A DNA stretch of 64,000 bases from DASZTV01 sp035548055 (GTDB lineage: Bacteria > Actinomycetota > Actinomycetes > JAFAQI01): positions 1-64,000 of the forward strand of contig DASZTL010000088.1 in NCBI GenBank assembly GCA_035548055.1, read 5' to 3'. The position numbers were made by a program, and so were the translations under genes. The first letter of the stretch is position 1. Every line of letters starts with the position of its first letter. This document shows positions 7,604 to 15,535 of this stretch, in pieces. The notes beneath the pieces were generated by a model. That model worked only from the letters and a program-made list of their open reading frames with translations. It was not told the origin of the DNA and did no database searches.

Positions 7604-9010
7604 TCATGCGCGGGCCTGGCTCTTGATGCGGTTCGTGAGCTCGCTCACCTGGGTGTAGACGCTGCGGCGCTCGGCCATCAGGGAGCGGATCTTGCGGTCG
7701 GCGTGCATCACCGTGGTGTGGTCCCGGCCGCCGAAGTGCTGCCCGATCTTCGGCAGCGAGAGCTCGGTGAGCTCGCGGCAGAGGTACATCGCGACCTGGC
7801 GGGCCTGGACGAGGACGCGTGACCGGGAGGACCCGCACAGGTCCTCCATGGAGATCGAGAAGTACGCGGCGGTCTGGGCCATGATCGTCGAGGCCGTGAT
7901 CTCGGGACCGGCGGCGTCGGCGATCAGGTCCTTCAGCACGATCTCGGCAAGGGCGAGGTCGACCGCCTGCCGGTTGAGGCTGGCGAACGCAGTGACCCGG
8001 ATCAGGGCCCCTTCGAGCTCGCGGATGTTCGACGAGATCTTGCTGGCGATGAACTCGAGCACCTCAGCCGGGGCATCGAGATGCTCGGCGGCCGCCTTCT
8101 TGCGAAGGATCGCGATGCGGGTCTCGAGCTCGGGCGGCTGAACGTCGGTGATCAGGCCCCACTCGAACCGGTTGCGCAGCCGGTCTTCGAGCGTGACCAG
8201 CTGCTTCGGGGTCCGGTCCGAGGAGATCACGATCTGCGAGTTCGCGTTGTGCAGCGTGTTGAACGTGTGGAAGAACTCTTCCTGGGTCTGCTCTTTGTTC
8301 TCCAGGAACTGGATGTCGTCGACGAGCAGGACGTCGATGTTGCGATAGCGCTTGCGGAACATCTCGCCGCGGCCGTCACGGATCGAGTTGATGAAGTCGT
8401 TGGTGAACTCCTCCGAGCTGACGTACCGCACCCGGGTCCCGGGAGCGAGTGCCCGCGTGTAGTGACCGATCGCGTGCAGCAGGTGGGTCTTGCCCAACCC
8501 GGAGTCGCCGTAGATGAACAGCGGGTTGTAGGCCTTCGCCGGAGCTTCGGCAACCGCCACGGCCGCGGCGTGGGCGAACCGGTTGCTCGATCCGATGACG
8601 AACGTCTCGAACTGGTACTTCGGGTTGAGGCGATCGGACTCGCCGCGCCGGGGCAGTGCGGCGGGCGCCGGGGCCGGCTCGTCCTCCGGGTACGGATCGA
8701 CGTCGACGACGTCGAGGTGCGACGGCTCGCCGGGGGCGTCGGTCGTGTCGGTCTCCACCGTGACGGCGACGCGGACGTCGCACGCCAGCTCGCGGGAGAG
8801 GGCGTCGACCACCAGCGGTCGAAGCCTGGTGTCGAGCACGTCGCGGGCGAAGTCGTTCGGGGTCGCCAGCACGACCGTGTCCTGCACCAACGCGAGTGGC
8901 TTGGTCAGGCGCAGCCAAGCCCGCTGCTGGGCGGAGACGACGTCCTCACCGAGTCCGGCAATCGCCCGGGTCCACACTGCGTCGAGATCTAGTTGGACCT
9001 GGTCCGACAA
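7604..9010 (-). CDS. dnaA: Chromosomal replication initiator protein DnaA
   Basis: AAA+ initiator that binds DnaA boxes, melts the origin and recruits DnaB. The 468-residue protein has domain I (MSDQVQLDLDAVWTRAIAGL), an acidic Pro-rich linker (DVDPYPEDEPAPAPAA), then domain III with Walker A GDSGLGKTHLL near 167-177 and Walker B VLLVDDIQFL near 220-230, and domain IV with the box-recognition signature GGRDHTTVMHADRKI near 424-438. The TTG at 9010 is chosen because GGGAG lies six bases upstream and family members start here; the frame runs open for 39 more codons without a good signal. DnaA boxes occur on both sides of the gene, consistent with autoregulation. Confidence 0.98.
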   Translation of the reverse strand: MSDQVQLDLDAVWTRAIAGLGEDVVSAQQRAWLRLTKPLALVQDTVVLATPNDFARDVLDTRLRPLVVDALSRELACDVRVAVTVETDTTDAPGEPSHLDVVDVDPYPEDEPAPAPAALPRRGESDRLNPKYQFETFVIGSSNRFAHAAAVAVAEAPAKAYNPLFIYGDSGLGKTHLLHAIGHYTRALAPGTRVRYVSSEEFTNDFINSIRDGRGEMFRKRYRNIDVLLVDDIQFLENKEQTQEEFFHTFNTLHNANSQIVISSDRTPKQLVTLEDRLRNRFEWGLITDVQPPELETRIAILRKKAAAEHLDAPAEVLEFIASKISSNIRELEGALIRVTAFASLNRQAVDLALAEIVLKDLIADAAGPEITASTIMAQTAAYFSISMEDLCGSSRSRVLVQARQVAMYLCRELTELSLPKIGQHFGGRDHTTVMHADRKIRSLMAERRSVYTQVSELTNRIKSQARA

Positions 9011-9107
9011 CGAGGACTCCCAGTGGCGCGTGTGGACGTCATGGACGGTGCGAACAACAAACCAGAACTGCGTGTGTGACGTGTGACCAGCGTGACCGGC
9101 GAGACCG

Positions 9108-9208
9108 CCGTCCACACCGCCATCCACAGACTGTGGATCTTTGCGAGGACACGGAATCGACCGGTCGAGCGAATCACCGTCACCGACGTCAACACATGCG
9201 TGTCCACA
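9108..9208. promoter_or_regulatory. DnaA-box cluster upstream of dnaA, with a 17-bp palindrome
   Basis: In the 479-bp divergent gap between dnaA and rpmH (9011-9489) four DnaA-box-like sites cluster: CCGTCCACA 9108-9116, CCATCCACA 9121-9129, its mirror TGTGGATCT 9132-9140 and GTGTCCACA 9200-9208. The middle pair forms a perfect palindrome, ATCCACAG-A-CTGTGGAT, at 9122-9138. DnaA binding near its own promoter is the known basis of dnaA autoregulation; this or an auxiliary origin role is inferred. The rest of the gap holds only promoter-like sequence. Confidence 0.5.
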
Positions 9209-9363
9209 CCTCGCTTTCGCGAGGCATCGGGGGAAGGTCGGCGGCGAAACGCTAACAGTCGCGTGCCCCGGGCTTCAACGGTCTACCGGCGATTCCACCG
9301 TCCTGCTCGGCGTGTCGTCTTGACAGGCCGGCTGGGACGCACCGGAGCCGGGGGTCGAGCAGT

Positions 9364-9393
9364 TTGACCTGGCTTCCGGCTCGCCCGTACCTT
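9364..9393 (+). promoter_or_regulatory. Candidate rpmH promoter
   Basis: A TTGACC hexamer at 9364-9369 and a TACCTT at 9388-9393, separated by 18 bp, lie about 96 bp before rpmH on the plus strand. They fit the housekeeping sigma-70 pattern and are the best promoter-like pair in the gap. They would drive rpmH-rnpA-yidD-yidC and possibly genes beyond. Assigned from pattern only. Confidence 0.45.
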
Positions 9394-9489
9394 GGCTGAG
9401 CGCGTTCGCTGGAACGGGTAGCCCCGATCGCAGCGCCGAAACAGACCTCGCAGCGACAATCGCGCTGCAGCACGACCTGGGAGTTCCTC

Positions 9490-9627
9490 GTGAGCAAGCG
9501 CACGTACCAGCCGAACAACCGCCGGCGGGCCAAGACCCACGGCTTCCGGTTGCGGATGCGCACGCGTGCCGGCCGTGCCATCCTCTCCGCGCGCCGCCGC
9601 AAGGGCCGCGCCTCGCTGTCAGCCTGA
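9490..9627 (+). CDS. rpmH: 50S ribosomal protein L34
   Basis: A 45-residue, highly basic protein starting at GTG 9490 (SKRTYQPNNRRRAKTHGFR, then RMRTRAGRAILSARRRKGR), the complete L34 signature. L34 is a component of the large ribosomal subunit. It is followed after 22 bp by rnpA, the near-universal rpmH-rnpA pairing next to dnaA, and is transcribed divergently from dnaA. It is too short for many gene finders but unambiguous. Confidence 0.97.
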   Translation: MSKRTYQPNNRRRAKTHGFRLRMRTRAGRAILSARRRKGRASLSA

Positions 9628-9649
9628 CGTCTCACCCCGGGACGTCGCT

Positions 9650-9988
9650 GTGCTGGCGCGCTCGGCGCGGCTGCACCGCCGTGACGAGTTCCGCATCGCA
9701 ACCCGTCAGGGTCGCCGCGTGAGCGCCCCCGGGCTGGTGCTGCATGCCCACGTCGACCCCGATCGACCGGCGCCGCGGGTCGGGTTCGTGGTCGGCCGCC
9801 CGGTCGGTCCCGCGGTGACCCGCAATCGGGTACGGCGGCGGCTGCAGCATCTGGTCGCGGCTCGGCTGGAGCGGCTCCCTTCCGGCACGCGGCTGGTGGT
9901 CCGCGCCACGCCCGCGGCCGCGGACCGCAGCTTCGAGCGACTCGGCGCCGCGCTCGACGATGCCCTGAGCCGGGCGTTCCGGGCATGA
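9650..9988 (+). CDS. rnpA: Ribonuclease P protein component
   Basis: Protein subunit of RNase P, which assists the catalytic RNA in removing tRNA 5' leaders. The 112-residue product begins at GTG 9650 (LARSARLHRRDEFRIATRQGRR) and carries the RNR signature VTRNRVRRRLQH near residue 60. An open frame extends upstream through rpmH, but the start here gives the family length and N-terminus. It overlaps yidD by four bases (ATGA), so translation is coupled. Confidence 0.95.
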   Translation: MLARSARLHRRDEFRIATRQGRRVSAPGLVLHAHVDPDRPAPRVGFVVGRPVGPAVTRNRVRRRLQHLVAARLERLPSGTRLVVRATPAAADRSFERLGAALDDALSRAFRA

Positions 9989-10293
9989 GCACGGCGACGA
10001 TTCACACCGAGACTTCACGGCGTACCGGCCTCGCCGCGACAGTGCTCGTCGGGCTGCTGCGGGGTTACCAGCGGTTCATTTCGCCCCTGTTTGGGCCACA
10101 TTGTCGGTTTTATCCGAGCTGCAGCAGCTACGCGGCGACCGCACTCACCGAACATGGCGTGCTGCGAGGTGGCTGGCTTGCGCTACGCCGGCTGGGTCGC
10201 TGCCATCCGTGGCATCCGGGCGGCGTAGATCCCGTCCCGGAGTCGACACGGCATCAAGCTGCGCGCCGGGCGCGCCTAGAGCGGAGTAGGTAA
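9985..10293 (+). CDS. yidD: Membrane protein insertion efficiency factor YidD
   Basis: A small (102 residues) inner-membrane-associated protein that aids YidC-dependent insertion. It has the family core: LLRGYQRFISPLFGPHCRFYPSCSSYAATALTEHG with the paired cysteines (CRFYPSC), then GGWLALRRLGRCHPWHPGG. The C-terminus has a short basic tail. The start overlaps rnpA by four bases and the stop overlaps yidC by one base (TAATG), so it sits in a tight rpmH-rnpA-yidD-yidC-jag operon. Confidence 0.95.
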   Translation: MSTATIHTETSRRTGLAATVLVGLLRGYQRFISPLFGPHCRFYPSCSSYAATALTEHGVLRGGWLALRRLGRCHPWHPGGVDPVPESTRHQAARRARLERSR

Positions 10294-11423
10294 TGGGCTT
10301 CCTGGATCCGCTCTACCACGCGGTTGCGTGGCTGCTGGTCGGCATCCATTCGCTGACCGCGCACATCGTCGGCGAGAGCGCGGCCTGGCTGGTCGCCGTC
10401 GTCCTGCTGACGGTCGCGATGCGACTGGTGATCTTCCCGTTCTTCGTCAAGCAGATCCGCAGCCAGCGGGCGATGCAGGCGCTGCAGCCGAAGATCAAGG
10501 AACTGCAGGCGAAGTACAAGAACGACAAGGAAAAGCTCAACGTCGAGATGATGGCGTTGTGGCGCACCGAAGGCGTCAACCCGCTGGCCGGGTGCTTGCC
10601 GCTGCTGTTGCAGATGCCGATCTTCCTCGCGCTGTTCCACACGCTGCGCGAGATCAAGCCGATCACCTTGCTCGACAAACAAGGCCACGCCATCAACGCG
10701 GCGGCGAGCAAGTGCCTCGAGCTGGCCAGCGCCAAGGGGGTCTCGCCCACCAAGCTGATCTGCGACTACCCGAGCAACATCGCGGGTTTTCCACAGAAGG
10801 ACCTCTTCAGCGCGGCGCACGCCAAGCTGTTCGGGATCGCGCCGCTGCCGGCGTCGTTCAAGACCAGCCACTCGGTCCTCAGCGCACTCGGCGGCAGCCA
10901 AGGATCGACCCGGGCGCTGTGCCTCATCCTCGTGCTCACCATGATCGCGACGACCTTCCTGACCCAGCGCCAGCTGATGGCGCGAAACGGGCCGATGGAA
11001 GGCCAGGCCGCTCAGACCCAGAAGATCATGCTCTACATCTTCCCGCTGAGCTTCCTGATCTACGGCTGGTTCTTCCCGGTCGGCGTGCTCATCTACTGGG
11101 TCACCTCGAATCTGTGGGCGATGGGCCAACAGAATGTGGTGCTGCGCCGACTACATGCTGAGCCGGCGGCCGCGGGACCGGCACCGAGCGGACCGCCGCC
11201 GGGCGCGCGGCCGACGAACCGGCAACGGGGGCCGGTACCGAAGCCGCCACCGAAGCCGGCGAACGACCCGGAACAGCCTGCCAAGCCGCCGCGATCGACC
11301 GCCGGCGTCGTGCTGCCACCGGGCGGCGCGATCGGCGGACCCATCGTCGGTGCACCGAAGCCTCCGCCGGCAAAGCGCCCGGCTAACCGCTCCAACAAGA
11401 AGAAGAAGCGACGAGGACGTTGA
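10293..11423 (+). CDS. yidC: Membrane protein insertase YidC (Oxa1 family)
   Basis: Inserts and folds inner-membrane proteins, alone or with SecYEG. The 376-residue protein is of the Gram-positive type without the large periplasmic domain. Hydrophobic segments occur near residues 8-30 and 30-52, a conserved basic cytoplasmic stretch follows (KQIRSQRAMQALQPKIKELQ), then the 60KD_IMP core GVNPLAGCLPLLLQMPIFLALFHTLR and two C-terminal membrane segments (LYIFPLSFLIYGWFFPVGVLIYWVTSNLW). A Pro-rich and Lys/Arg-rich cytoplasmic tail (about 285-376) ends the protein, as often seen in actinobacteria. Its stop overlaps the start of jag (TGATG). Confidence 0.96.
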   Translation: MGFLDPLYHAVAWLLVGIHSLTAHIVGESAAWLVAVVLLTVAMRLVIFPFFVKQIRSQRAMQALQPKIKELQAKYKNDKEKLNVEMMALWRTEGVNPLAGCLPLLLQMPIFLALFHTLREIKPITLLDKQGHAINAAASKCLELASAKGVSPTKLICDYPSNIAGFPQKDLFSAAHAKLFGIAPLPASFKTSHSVLSALGGSQGSTRALCLILVLTMIATTFLTQRQLMARNGPMEGQAAQTQKIMLYIFPLSFLIYGWFFPVGVLIYWVTSNLWAMGQQNVVLRRLHAEPAAAGPAPSGPPPGARPTNRQRGPVPKPPPKPANDPEQPAKPPRSTAGVVLPPGGAIGGPIVGAPKPPPAKRPANRSNKKKKRRGR

Positions 11424-11947
11424 TGACCACGCACAGCGACGACGCCGGTACCGACGCGGTGGACAACGATGCCGCCTCCAGTGCCGAGGGCAGCCTCCTG
11501 GAACGGGAGGGCGACATCGCGGCCGATTACCTCGAGGTCCTGCTCGACATCGCTGACCTCGATGGTGACATCGACATCGATGTCGAGGCTGACCGGGCGA
11601 GCGTCTCGATCATCGGTGACGGGCTCGACTCACTTGTCGGCCCCGGCGGCGCCACGCTCGACGCCTTGCAGGAGCTCACCCGGCTCGCGGTCTACCGCGA
11701 GACTGGCGTGCGCAGCCGATTGATGCTCGACATCGGCGGATACCGTGCGCGGCGGCGGGCCGAGCTGGCGAAGATCGGACAGGAGGCCGCGGAGCGCGTG
11801 GTCGCTTCCGGGCAGCCGGAGCGGCTCGCCCCGATGACGCCCTTCGAGCGCAAGGTGGTGCACGACGCGGTGGCGACAGTCGAGGGTGTCGTGAGCGAGT
11901 CGGAGGGCGAGGAGCCCGAGCGTCGCATCGTCGTCCAGCCCGCCTAG
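11423..11947 (+). CDS. jag: Jag/KhpB-type RNA-binding protein (KH and R3H domains)
   Basis: A 174-residue protein with an acidic N-terminus, a KH-like domain (DIDIDVEADRASVSIIGDG, then LVGPGGATLDALQELTRLAVYRETG) and a C-terminal R3H domain (ERLAPMTPFERKVVHDAV). The family, called Jag, SpoIIIJ-associated protein or KhpB, binds RNA and in Gram-positive bacteria affects cell elongation and division. A TTG three bases earlier also gives an open start, but the ATG at 11423 overlaps the yidC stop and has GAGGA upstream, so it is preferred. The gene is followed directly by rsmG. Confidence 0.93.
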   Translation: MTTHSDDAGTDAVDNDAASSAEGSLLEREGDIAADYLEVLLDIADLDGDIDIDVEADRASVSIIGDGLDSLVGPGGATLDALQELTRLAVYRETGVRSRLMLDIGGYRARRRAELAKIGQEAAERVVASGQPERLAPMTPFERKVVHDAVATVEGVVSESEGEEPERRIVVQPA

Positions 11948-11948
11948 C

Positions 11949-12557
11949 TTGCTCGAGACCGACCTCCGGGCCGCGGTCGAGCGTGGGTTCGGCGCGCGCG
12001 CCGACGCGGCCTTCCGCTACGCCGACCTGCTGTGCACCACCGGAATCGAGCGGGGCCTGATCGGGCCGCGTGAAGCCGAGCGGATCTGGGACCGCCACGT
12101 CTTCAACAGCGTGGTGTTGGCGCCGTTGATCCCGCCGGGCGCCACCGTCGTCGACCTCGGGAGTGGTGCCGGCCTGCCGGGGATCCCGATCGCGCTGGCC
12201 CGCCCCGAGCTGACGGTCATCCTCGTCGAGCCGATGGCCCGGCGGGTGGGGTTCCTGCGCGACTGCGTGGCAGCGCTCGGGCTCGTCGGGGTGGAGATTC
12301 ACTACGGCCGGGCGCCCGACGACGTCCCGAAATGCCAGGTCGTGGTCGCTCGCGCCGTCAAGGCGCTCCCGGCGCTCAGCGCGATGGCGCTGGCCGGCCC
12401 GAACCGGGGCGCGGAGCTGCTCGCGCTCAAGGGCGCGAGTGTGGGCCGGGAGGTCGCCGAACTCAGCAGCAAGGGCGGTTTTCAGGTCGAGGTCCTCGAC
12501 CTGACCGATCCGGCCGGTGGTTCCGCTACGGTCGCCCGGGTGCGGAGATCCGGATGA
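11949..12557 (+). CDS. rsmG: 16S rRNA (guanine527-N7)-methyltransferase RsmG (GidB)
   Basis: Methylates N7 of G527 in 16S rRNA using SAM; loss in actinobacteria is known to give low-level streptomycin resistance. The 202-residue protein contains the RsmG hallmarks DRHVFNS and the SAM-binding VVDLGSGAGLPGIPIA (about residues 66-81), followed by VEPMARRVGFLRD. The TTG start at 11949 begins two bases after the jag stop. The last codons overlap parA by four bases (ATGA) if parA starts at 12554. Confidence 0.94.
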   Translation: MLETDLRAAVERGFGARADAAFRYADLLCTTGIERGLIGPREAERIWDRHVFNSVVLAPLIPPGATVVDLGSGAGLPGIPIALARPELTVILVEPMARRVGFLRDCVAALGLVGVEIHYGRAPDDVPKCQVVVARAVKALPALSAMALAGPNRGAELLALKGASVGREVAELSSKGGFQVEVLDLTDPAGGSATVARVRRSG

Positions 12558-13513
12558 CGGCTGGTCCCAACCCTCCTCCGTCGTACCCGTTTGCGGCGAG
12601 CCAGGCTGGCGTTTCACGTGAAACTCCACCCGCCGCGACGTCCTCCCCGGACGTTTCACGTGAAACGATGTCGGCGCCCGCAGACCCGCCGGCGCCGCAC
12701 GCCGCGGCGCCGTGGCCGCACCCCGGCCGCACCCGCGTGCTCACCGTCGCCAACCAGAAGGGCGGTGTCGGCAAGACCACCACGACCGTGAACCTGGCCG
12801 CGGCTCTCGCCCAGCACGGCCTGCGCGTGCTCGTCGTCGATCTCGACCCGCAGGGCAACGCCTCGACCGCGTTCGACGTCCCGCACGGCCGCGGCACCGC
12901 GTCGGTGTACGACGTCCTGCTGGGCAAGCGGCGCCTCGATGAGGTGGTGGCGCCGGTCACCGCCGTACCGAACCTGTGGTGCGCGCCCGCGACGGTCGAT
13001 CTGGCGGGCGCCGAGGTCGAGCTCGCCCAGATGATGGCGCGCGAGTTCCGCCTGGTGCGAGCACTCGAAGCCGAGGCCGGTGGCATGGACTATGTGTTCA
13101 TCGACTGCCCGCCGTCGCTCGGCTTGCTCACCGTCAACGCGCTGTGCGCGGCCGCGGAGGTCCTGATCCCGGTGCAGTGTGAGTTCTATGCGCTCGAAGG
13201 CCTCACCCAGTTGCGGGAGACGATCGAGCTGGTGAAGACCCATCTCAACTCGCGGCTGGCGATCTCGACCATCCTGCTCACGATGTACGACGGCCGGACA
13301 CGCCTCGCCGACCAGGTCGTCGCCGACGTGCGGGCCCATTTCGGGCCGCTGGTGCTCGAGGCGGTCATCCCGCGCAGCGTGCGGGTCTCTGAGGCTCCTG
13401 GGTTCGGCCAGACCGTCATGACCTACGACCGGGCCTCTGCCGGTGCGCGGGCCTACGAAGCGGCCGCATACGATCTCGCCGTGCGTGGACAACAGTCGGG
13501 CGCCAGGCCGTGA
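12554..13513 (+). CDS. parA: Chromosome-partitioning ATPase ParA (Soj)
   Basis: Walker-type ATPase that moves or anchors origin-proximal ParB-parS complexes. The conserved core starts with RVLTVANQKGGVGKTTTTVNLAAALA (deviant Walker A near residues 69-77), followed by VVDLDPQGNAS, DYVFIDCPPSLGLLTVNAL and PVQCEFYALEGL. Upstream of the core is a Pro/Ala-rich N-terminal extension of about 55 residues; two perfect parS sites fall inside it in frame. The ATG at 12554 overlaps the rsmG stop (ATGA) and is taken as start; an ATG at 12668, just after the second parS, would give a protein without the extension and has no clear ribosome-binding site. The gene overlaps parB by four bases. Confidence 0.95.
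   Translation: MTAGPNPPPSYPFAASQAGVSRETPPAATSSPDVSRETMSAPADPPAPHAAAPWPHPGRTRVLTVANQKGGVGKTTTTVNLAAALAQHGLRVLVVDLDPQGNASTAFDVPHGRGTASVYDVLLGKRRLDEVVAPVTAVPNLWCAPATVDLAGAEVELAQMMAREFRLVRALEAEAGGMDYVFIDCPPSLGLLTVNALCAAAEVLIPVQCEFYALEGLTQLRETIELVKTHLNSRLAISTILLTMYDGRTRLADQVVADVRAHFGPLVLEAVIPRSVRVSEAPGFGQTVMTYDRASAGARAYEAAAYDLAVRGQQSGARP
12611..12624. promoter_or_regulatory. parS: parS centromere site 1
   Basis: Perfect 14-bp palindrome GTTTCACGTGAAAC, the bacterial parS consensus core bound by ParB. It lies within the 5' coding part of parA (frame reads V-S-R-E-T). ParB would nucleate here and spread over the origin region. Confidence 0.93.
12653..12666. promoter_or_regulatory. parS: parS centromere site 2
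   Basis: A second perfect GTTTCACGTGAAAC, 42 bp (four helical turns) downstream of the first and in the same reading phase, again encoding V-S-R-E-T. Its end is one base from the alternative parA ATG at 12668. Confidence 0.93.
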
Positions 13514-14418
13514 GCAACGTCAAGCGTGGCGGCCTCGGCCGCGGCCTGGGTGCGCTGATCTCTGCCTCGCCGGAACCTAACCCTGACGTCGGGGCCCACT
13601 TCGCCGAGGTCGCCGTCGACGCGATCGAGCCCAACCCGCAGCAGCCGCGGGACGTCTTCGACGAGGAGGCGATGGCTGAGCTGGTGACGAGCATCCGCGA
13701 GGTCGGGGTGCTCCAGCCGGTCGTGGTGCGTGAGATCGAGCCGGGCCGCTACCAGCTGGTGATGGGCGAGCGTCGGCTGCGCGCATCGAAGGAAGCCGGC
13801 CTGGCCGTGGTGCCGGCGATCGTGCGGCAGACCCAGGACGACGCGATGCTGCGCGACGCCCTGCTGGAGAACCTGCATCGCCAGCAGCTCAACCCGCTCG
13901 AGGAGGCCGCGGCCTACCGCCAGCTACTCGACGAGTTCGGCGCTACCCACGAGGAGCTCGCAGCGCGGATCGGGCGTTCGCGGTCGCAGGTCAGCAACAC
14001 GATCCGGCTGTTGGGACTCCCGCCGGCTGTGCAGCGGCGGGTCGCGGCCGGCGTGTTGAGCGCCGGCCACGCCCGGGCGCTGCTCGCGCTGGACGACGCG
14101 GACGCCCAGGAGCGCCTCGCGACCCGCATCGTGTCGGAGGGCATGTCGGTCCGGGCGACCGAGGAAGCGGTTTCGCAGGGCGTCGCCGGCGTGCGGGTGA
14201 AGACGCCCCGCCGCAAGGCGATTGCGTCGCCGGCGCTGGAGCGGCTCGCCGAGGAGCTCTCGGACCTGCTGGAGACCAGGGTCACGATCGACCTGGGTCG
14301 GCAGAAGGGCAAGCTGACTGTTCAGTTCGCCTCCATGGGCGACTTGCAGCGGGTGTTGAAGCTGCTCGCCCCCGGCGTCATCGAGCGCAACCCGTTGGCC
14401 CCCGAAGACGACGACTAA
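13510..14418 (+). CDS. parB: Chromosome-partitioning CTPase ParB (Spo0J)
   Basis: Binds parS, hydrolyses CTP and spreads as a sliding clamp to organise the origin. The 302-residue protein has the short N-terminal ParA-interaction region (MSNVKRGGLGRGLGALIS), the CTP-binding motif GERRLRAS near residue 86, box II ENLHRQQLNPLEEA near 118-131, and the helix-turn-helix RIGRSRSQVSNTIRLLGLP, ending with the dimerisation domain. GTG 13510 overlaps the parA stop. The two parS sites inside parA are the obvious local targets. Confidence 0.97.
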   Translation: MSNVKRGGLGRGLGALISASPEPNPDVGAHFAEVAVDAIEPNPQQPRDVFDEEAMAELVTSIREVGVLQPVVVREIEPGRYQLVMGERRLRASKEAGLAVVPAIVRQTQDDAMLRDALLENLHRQQLNPLEEAAAYRQLLDEFGATHEELAARIGRSRSQVSNTIRLLGLPPAVQRRVAAGVLSAGHARALLALDDADAQERLATRIVSEGMSVRATEEAVSQGVAGVRVKTPRRKAIASPALERLAEELSDLLETRVTIDLGRQKGKLTVQFASMGDLQRVLKLLAPGVIERNPLAPEDDD

Positions 14419-14426
14419 GCCCCAGA

Positions 14427-14511
14427 GCAATGTCACATTGCCCTCGGTGGGGCGTCCGCTTTCACCCGTTTTGGGGTAGTTCAGGGCACTGCGATGCCAC
14501 ATTGCTAGTGC
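14427..14511. repeat. Palindromic repeat element, copy 1 (after parB)
   Basis: Two copies of a 15-bp palindrome flank a 49-bp spacer: GCAATGTCACATTGC (14427-14441, a perfect palindrome around one base) and GCGATGCCACATTGC (14491-14505), the second followed by TAGTGC and preceded by GCACT so that it can form a longer hairpin. The 18-mer ATGCCACATTGCTAGTGC (14494-14511) recurs exactly at 40813-40830. The element starts eight bases after parB and could act as a terminator or protein site. The remainder of the gap to 14617 shows nothing else. Confidence 0.75.
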
Positions 14512-14617
14512 TTGGTCGGACACGCCCGTCTCGAGGTCTGGTCTAGCCGCGCTCGGGGCAGTAGGGTCTTCCCGGCGATTCCCCCGCCCGGAGGGTTGAC
14601 ACGATGGCTGTGGCGCG

Positions 14618-15280
14618 ATGACGCGTCGGCTGGTGAACATCACCCTCGACAACCTCGACGACCTGCCGGGTCGTTGCCGTCGCTGCGTGTTCTGGGAGCT
14701 CGACCCCGGGGCGGGGGAGCGGGCGAAGGAAAGCGGCGACACGGAGCTGGAGAAGGAAGCCTGGGTTTCCGCGGCCCTCCTCGAGTGGGGCAGCTGCGGC
14801 AAGATCCTCTATGTCGACACCGTCGCGGCCGGGTACGTGATGTTCGCCCCGCCGTCGTACTCGCCGCGTTCCGTCGCCTTCCCGACTTCACCGGTCAGCG
14901 CTGATGCGGTGCTGTTGATGACCGCTCACGTGCTCCCGGAGTTCGCCGGTGGTGGCCTCGGTCGGATGCTCGTGCAAGGTGTCGCGAAGGACCTGGTACG
15001 CCGGGGCGTGAAGGCCGTCGAGGCGTTCGGCGACCTGTCCTGGGCGGGCCCTGCGCACTGCCTCATTCCGGCTGACTACCTACTCGCGGTCGGCTTCAAG
15101 ACGGTGCGTCCCCATCCGCGCTATCCCCGGCTGCGGCTCGAGCTGAAGTCCGTCGCGTCCTGGCGAGAGGACGTCGAAGTAGCGCTGGAACGCCTGCTCG
15201 GCTCAATGGCAGGCGATGGCGCGTTGCGTACGCCGGCCTTCACGGCGCAACGTCGGATCACACCAGCCAATCCGAACTAG
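14618..15280 (+). CDS. GNAT-fold protein of unknown substrate (conserved next to parB)
   Basis: A 220-residue protein. The central part (VLLMTAHVLPEFAGGGLGRMLVQGVAKDLVRRGVKAVEAFG) has the GNAT beta4-alpha3 pattern with an R/Q-x-x-G-x-G/A-like acetyl-CoA loop (GGGLGRML). The N-terminus holds CRRCVFWELD, a Cys pair that is conserved-looking. A homologous gene (Rv3916c) occupies the same place between parB and cwlM in M. tuberculosis. The acetyl acceptor is unknown. It is on the same strand as parAB and is the last gene before an intrinsic terminator. Confidence 0.72.
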   Translation: MTRRLVNITLDNLDDLPGRCRRCVFWELDPGAGERAKESGDTELEKEAWVSAALLEWGSCGKILYVDTVAAGYVMFAPPSYSPRSVAFPTSPVSADAVLLMTAHVLPEFAGGGLGRMLVQGVAKDLVRRGVKAVEAFGDLSWAGPAHCLIPADYLLAVGFKTVRPHPRYPRLRLELKSVASWREDVEVALERLLGSMAGDGALRTPAFTAQRRITPANPN

Positions 15281-15449
15281 CGGCTCTGCGGCCCCCTCAG
15301 CGCCGCAAATTTTCGGCGCGACGTTGACTTCGACGAAAGTTGAAGACGGCGCGGCGTGTCGTGCACCATTCGCAAGGTTCGGCGTGGGAAGGTGATGGTT
15401 CGGAAGTCGCGACGTAAGTGGCCCGCCCAAGTCAGCTTGGTCGGAATCC

Positions 15450-15474
15450 GCGCCTCAGGTTGAGGCGCTTTTTT
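15450..15474 (+). terminator. Intrinsic terminator after the parB-GNAT operon
   Basis: GCGCCTCA (15450-15457), a three-base loop and TGAGGCGC (15461-15468) form an eight-bp stem followed directly by six T residues (15469-15474). This is the clearest Rho-independent terminator in the window. It ends plus-strand transcription in the convergent gap 15281-15535; the rest of that gap shows nothing. Confidence 0.85.
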
Positions 15475-15535
15475 ACTTTGTGTCTTGAGTTCGACTTGAG
15501 ACTCAGTCTCGCTTTGAGGCTCCCTCTGCTGCTGT

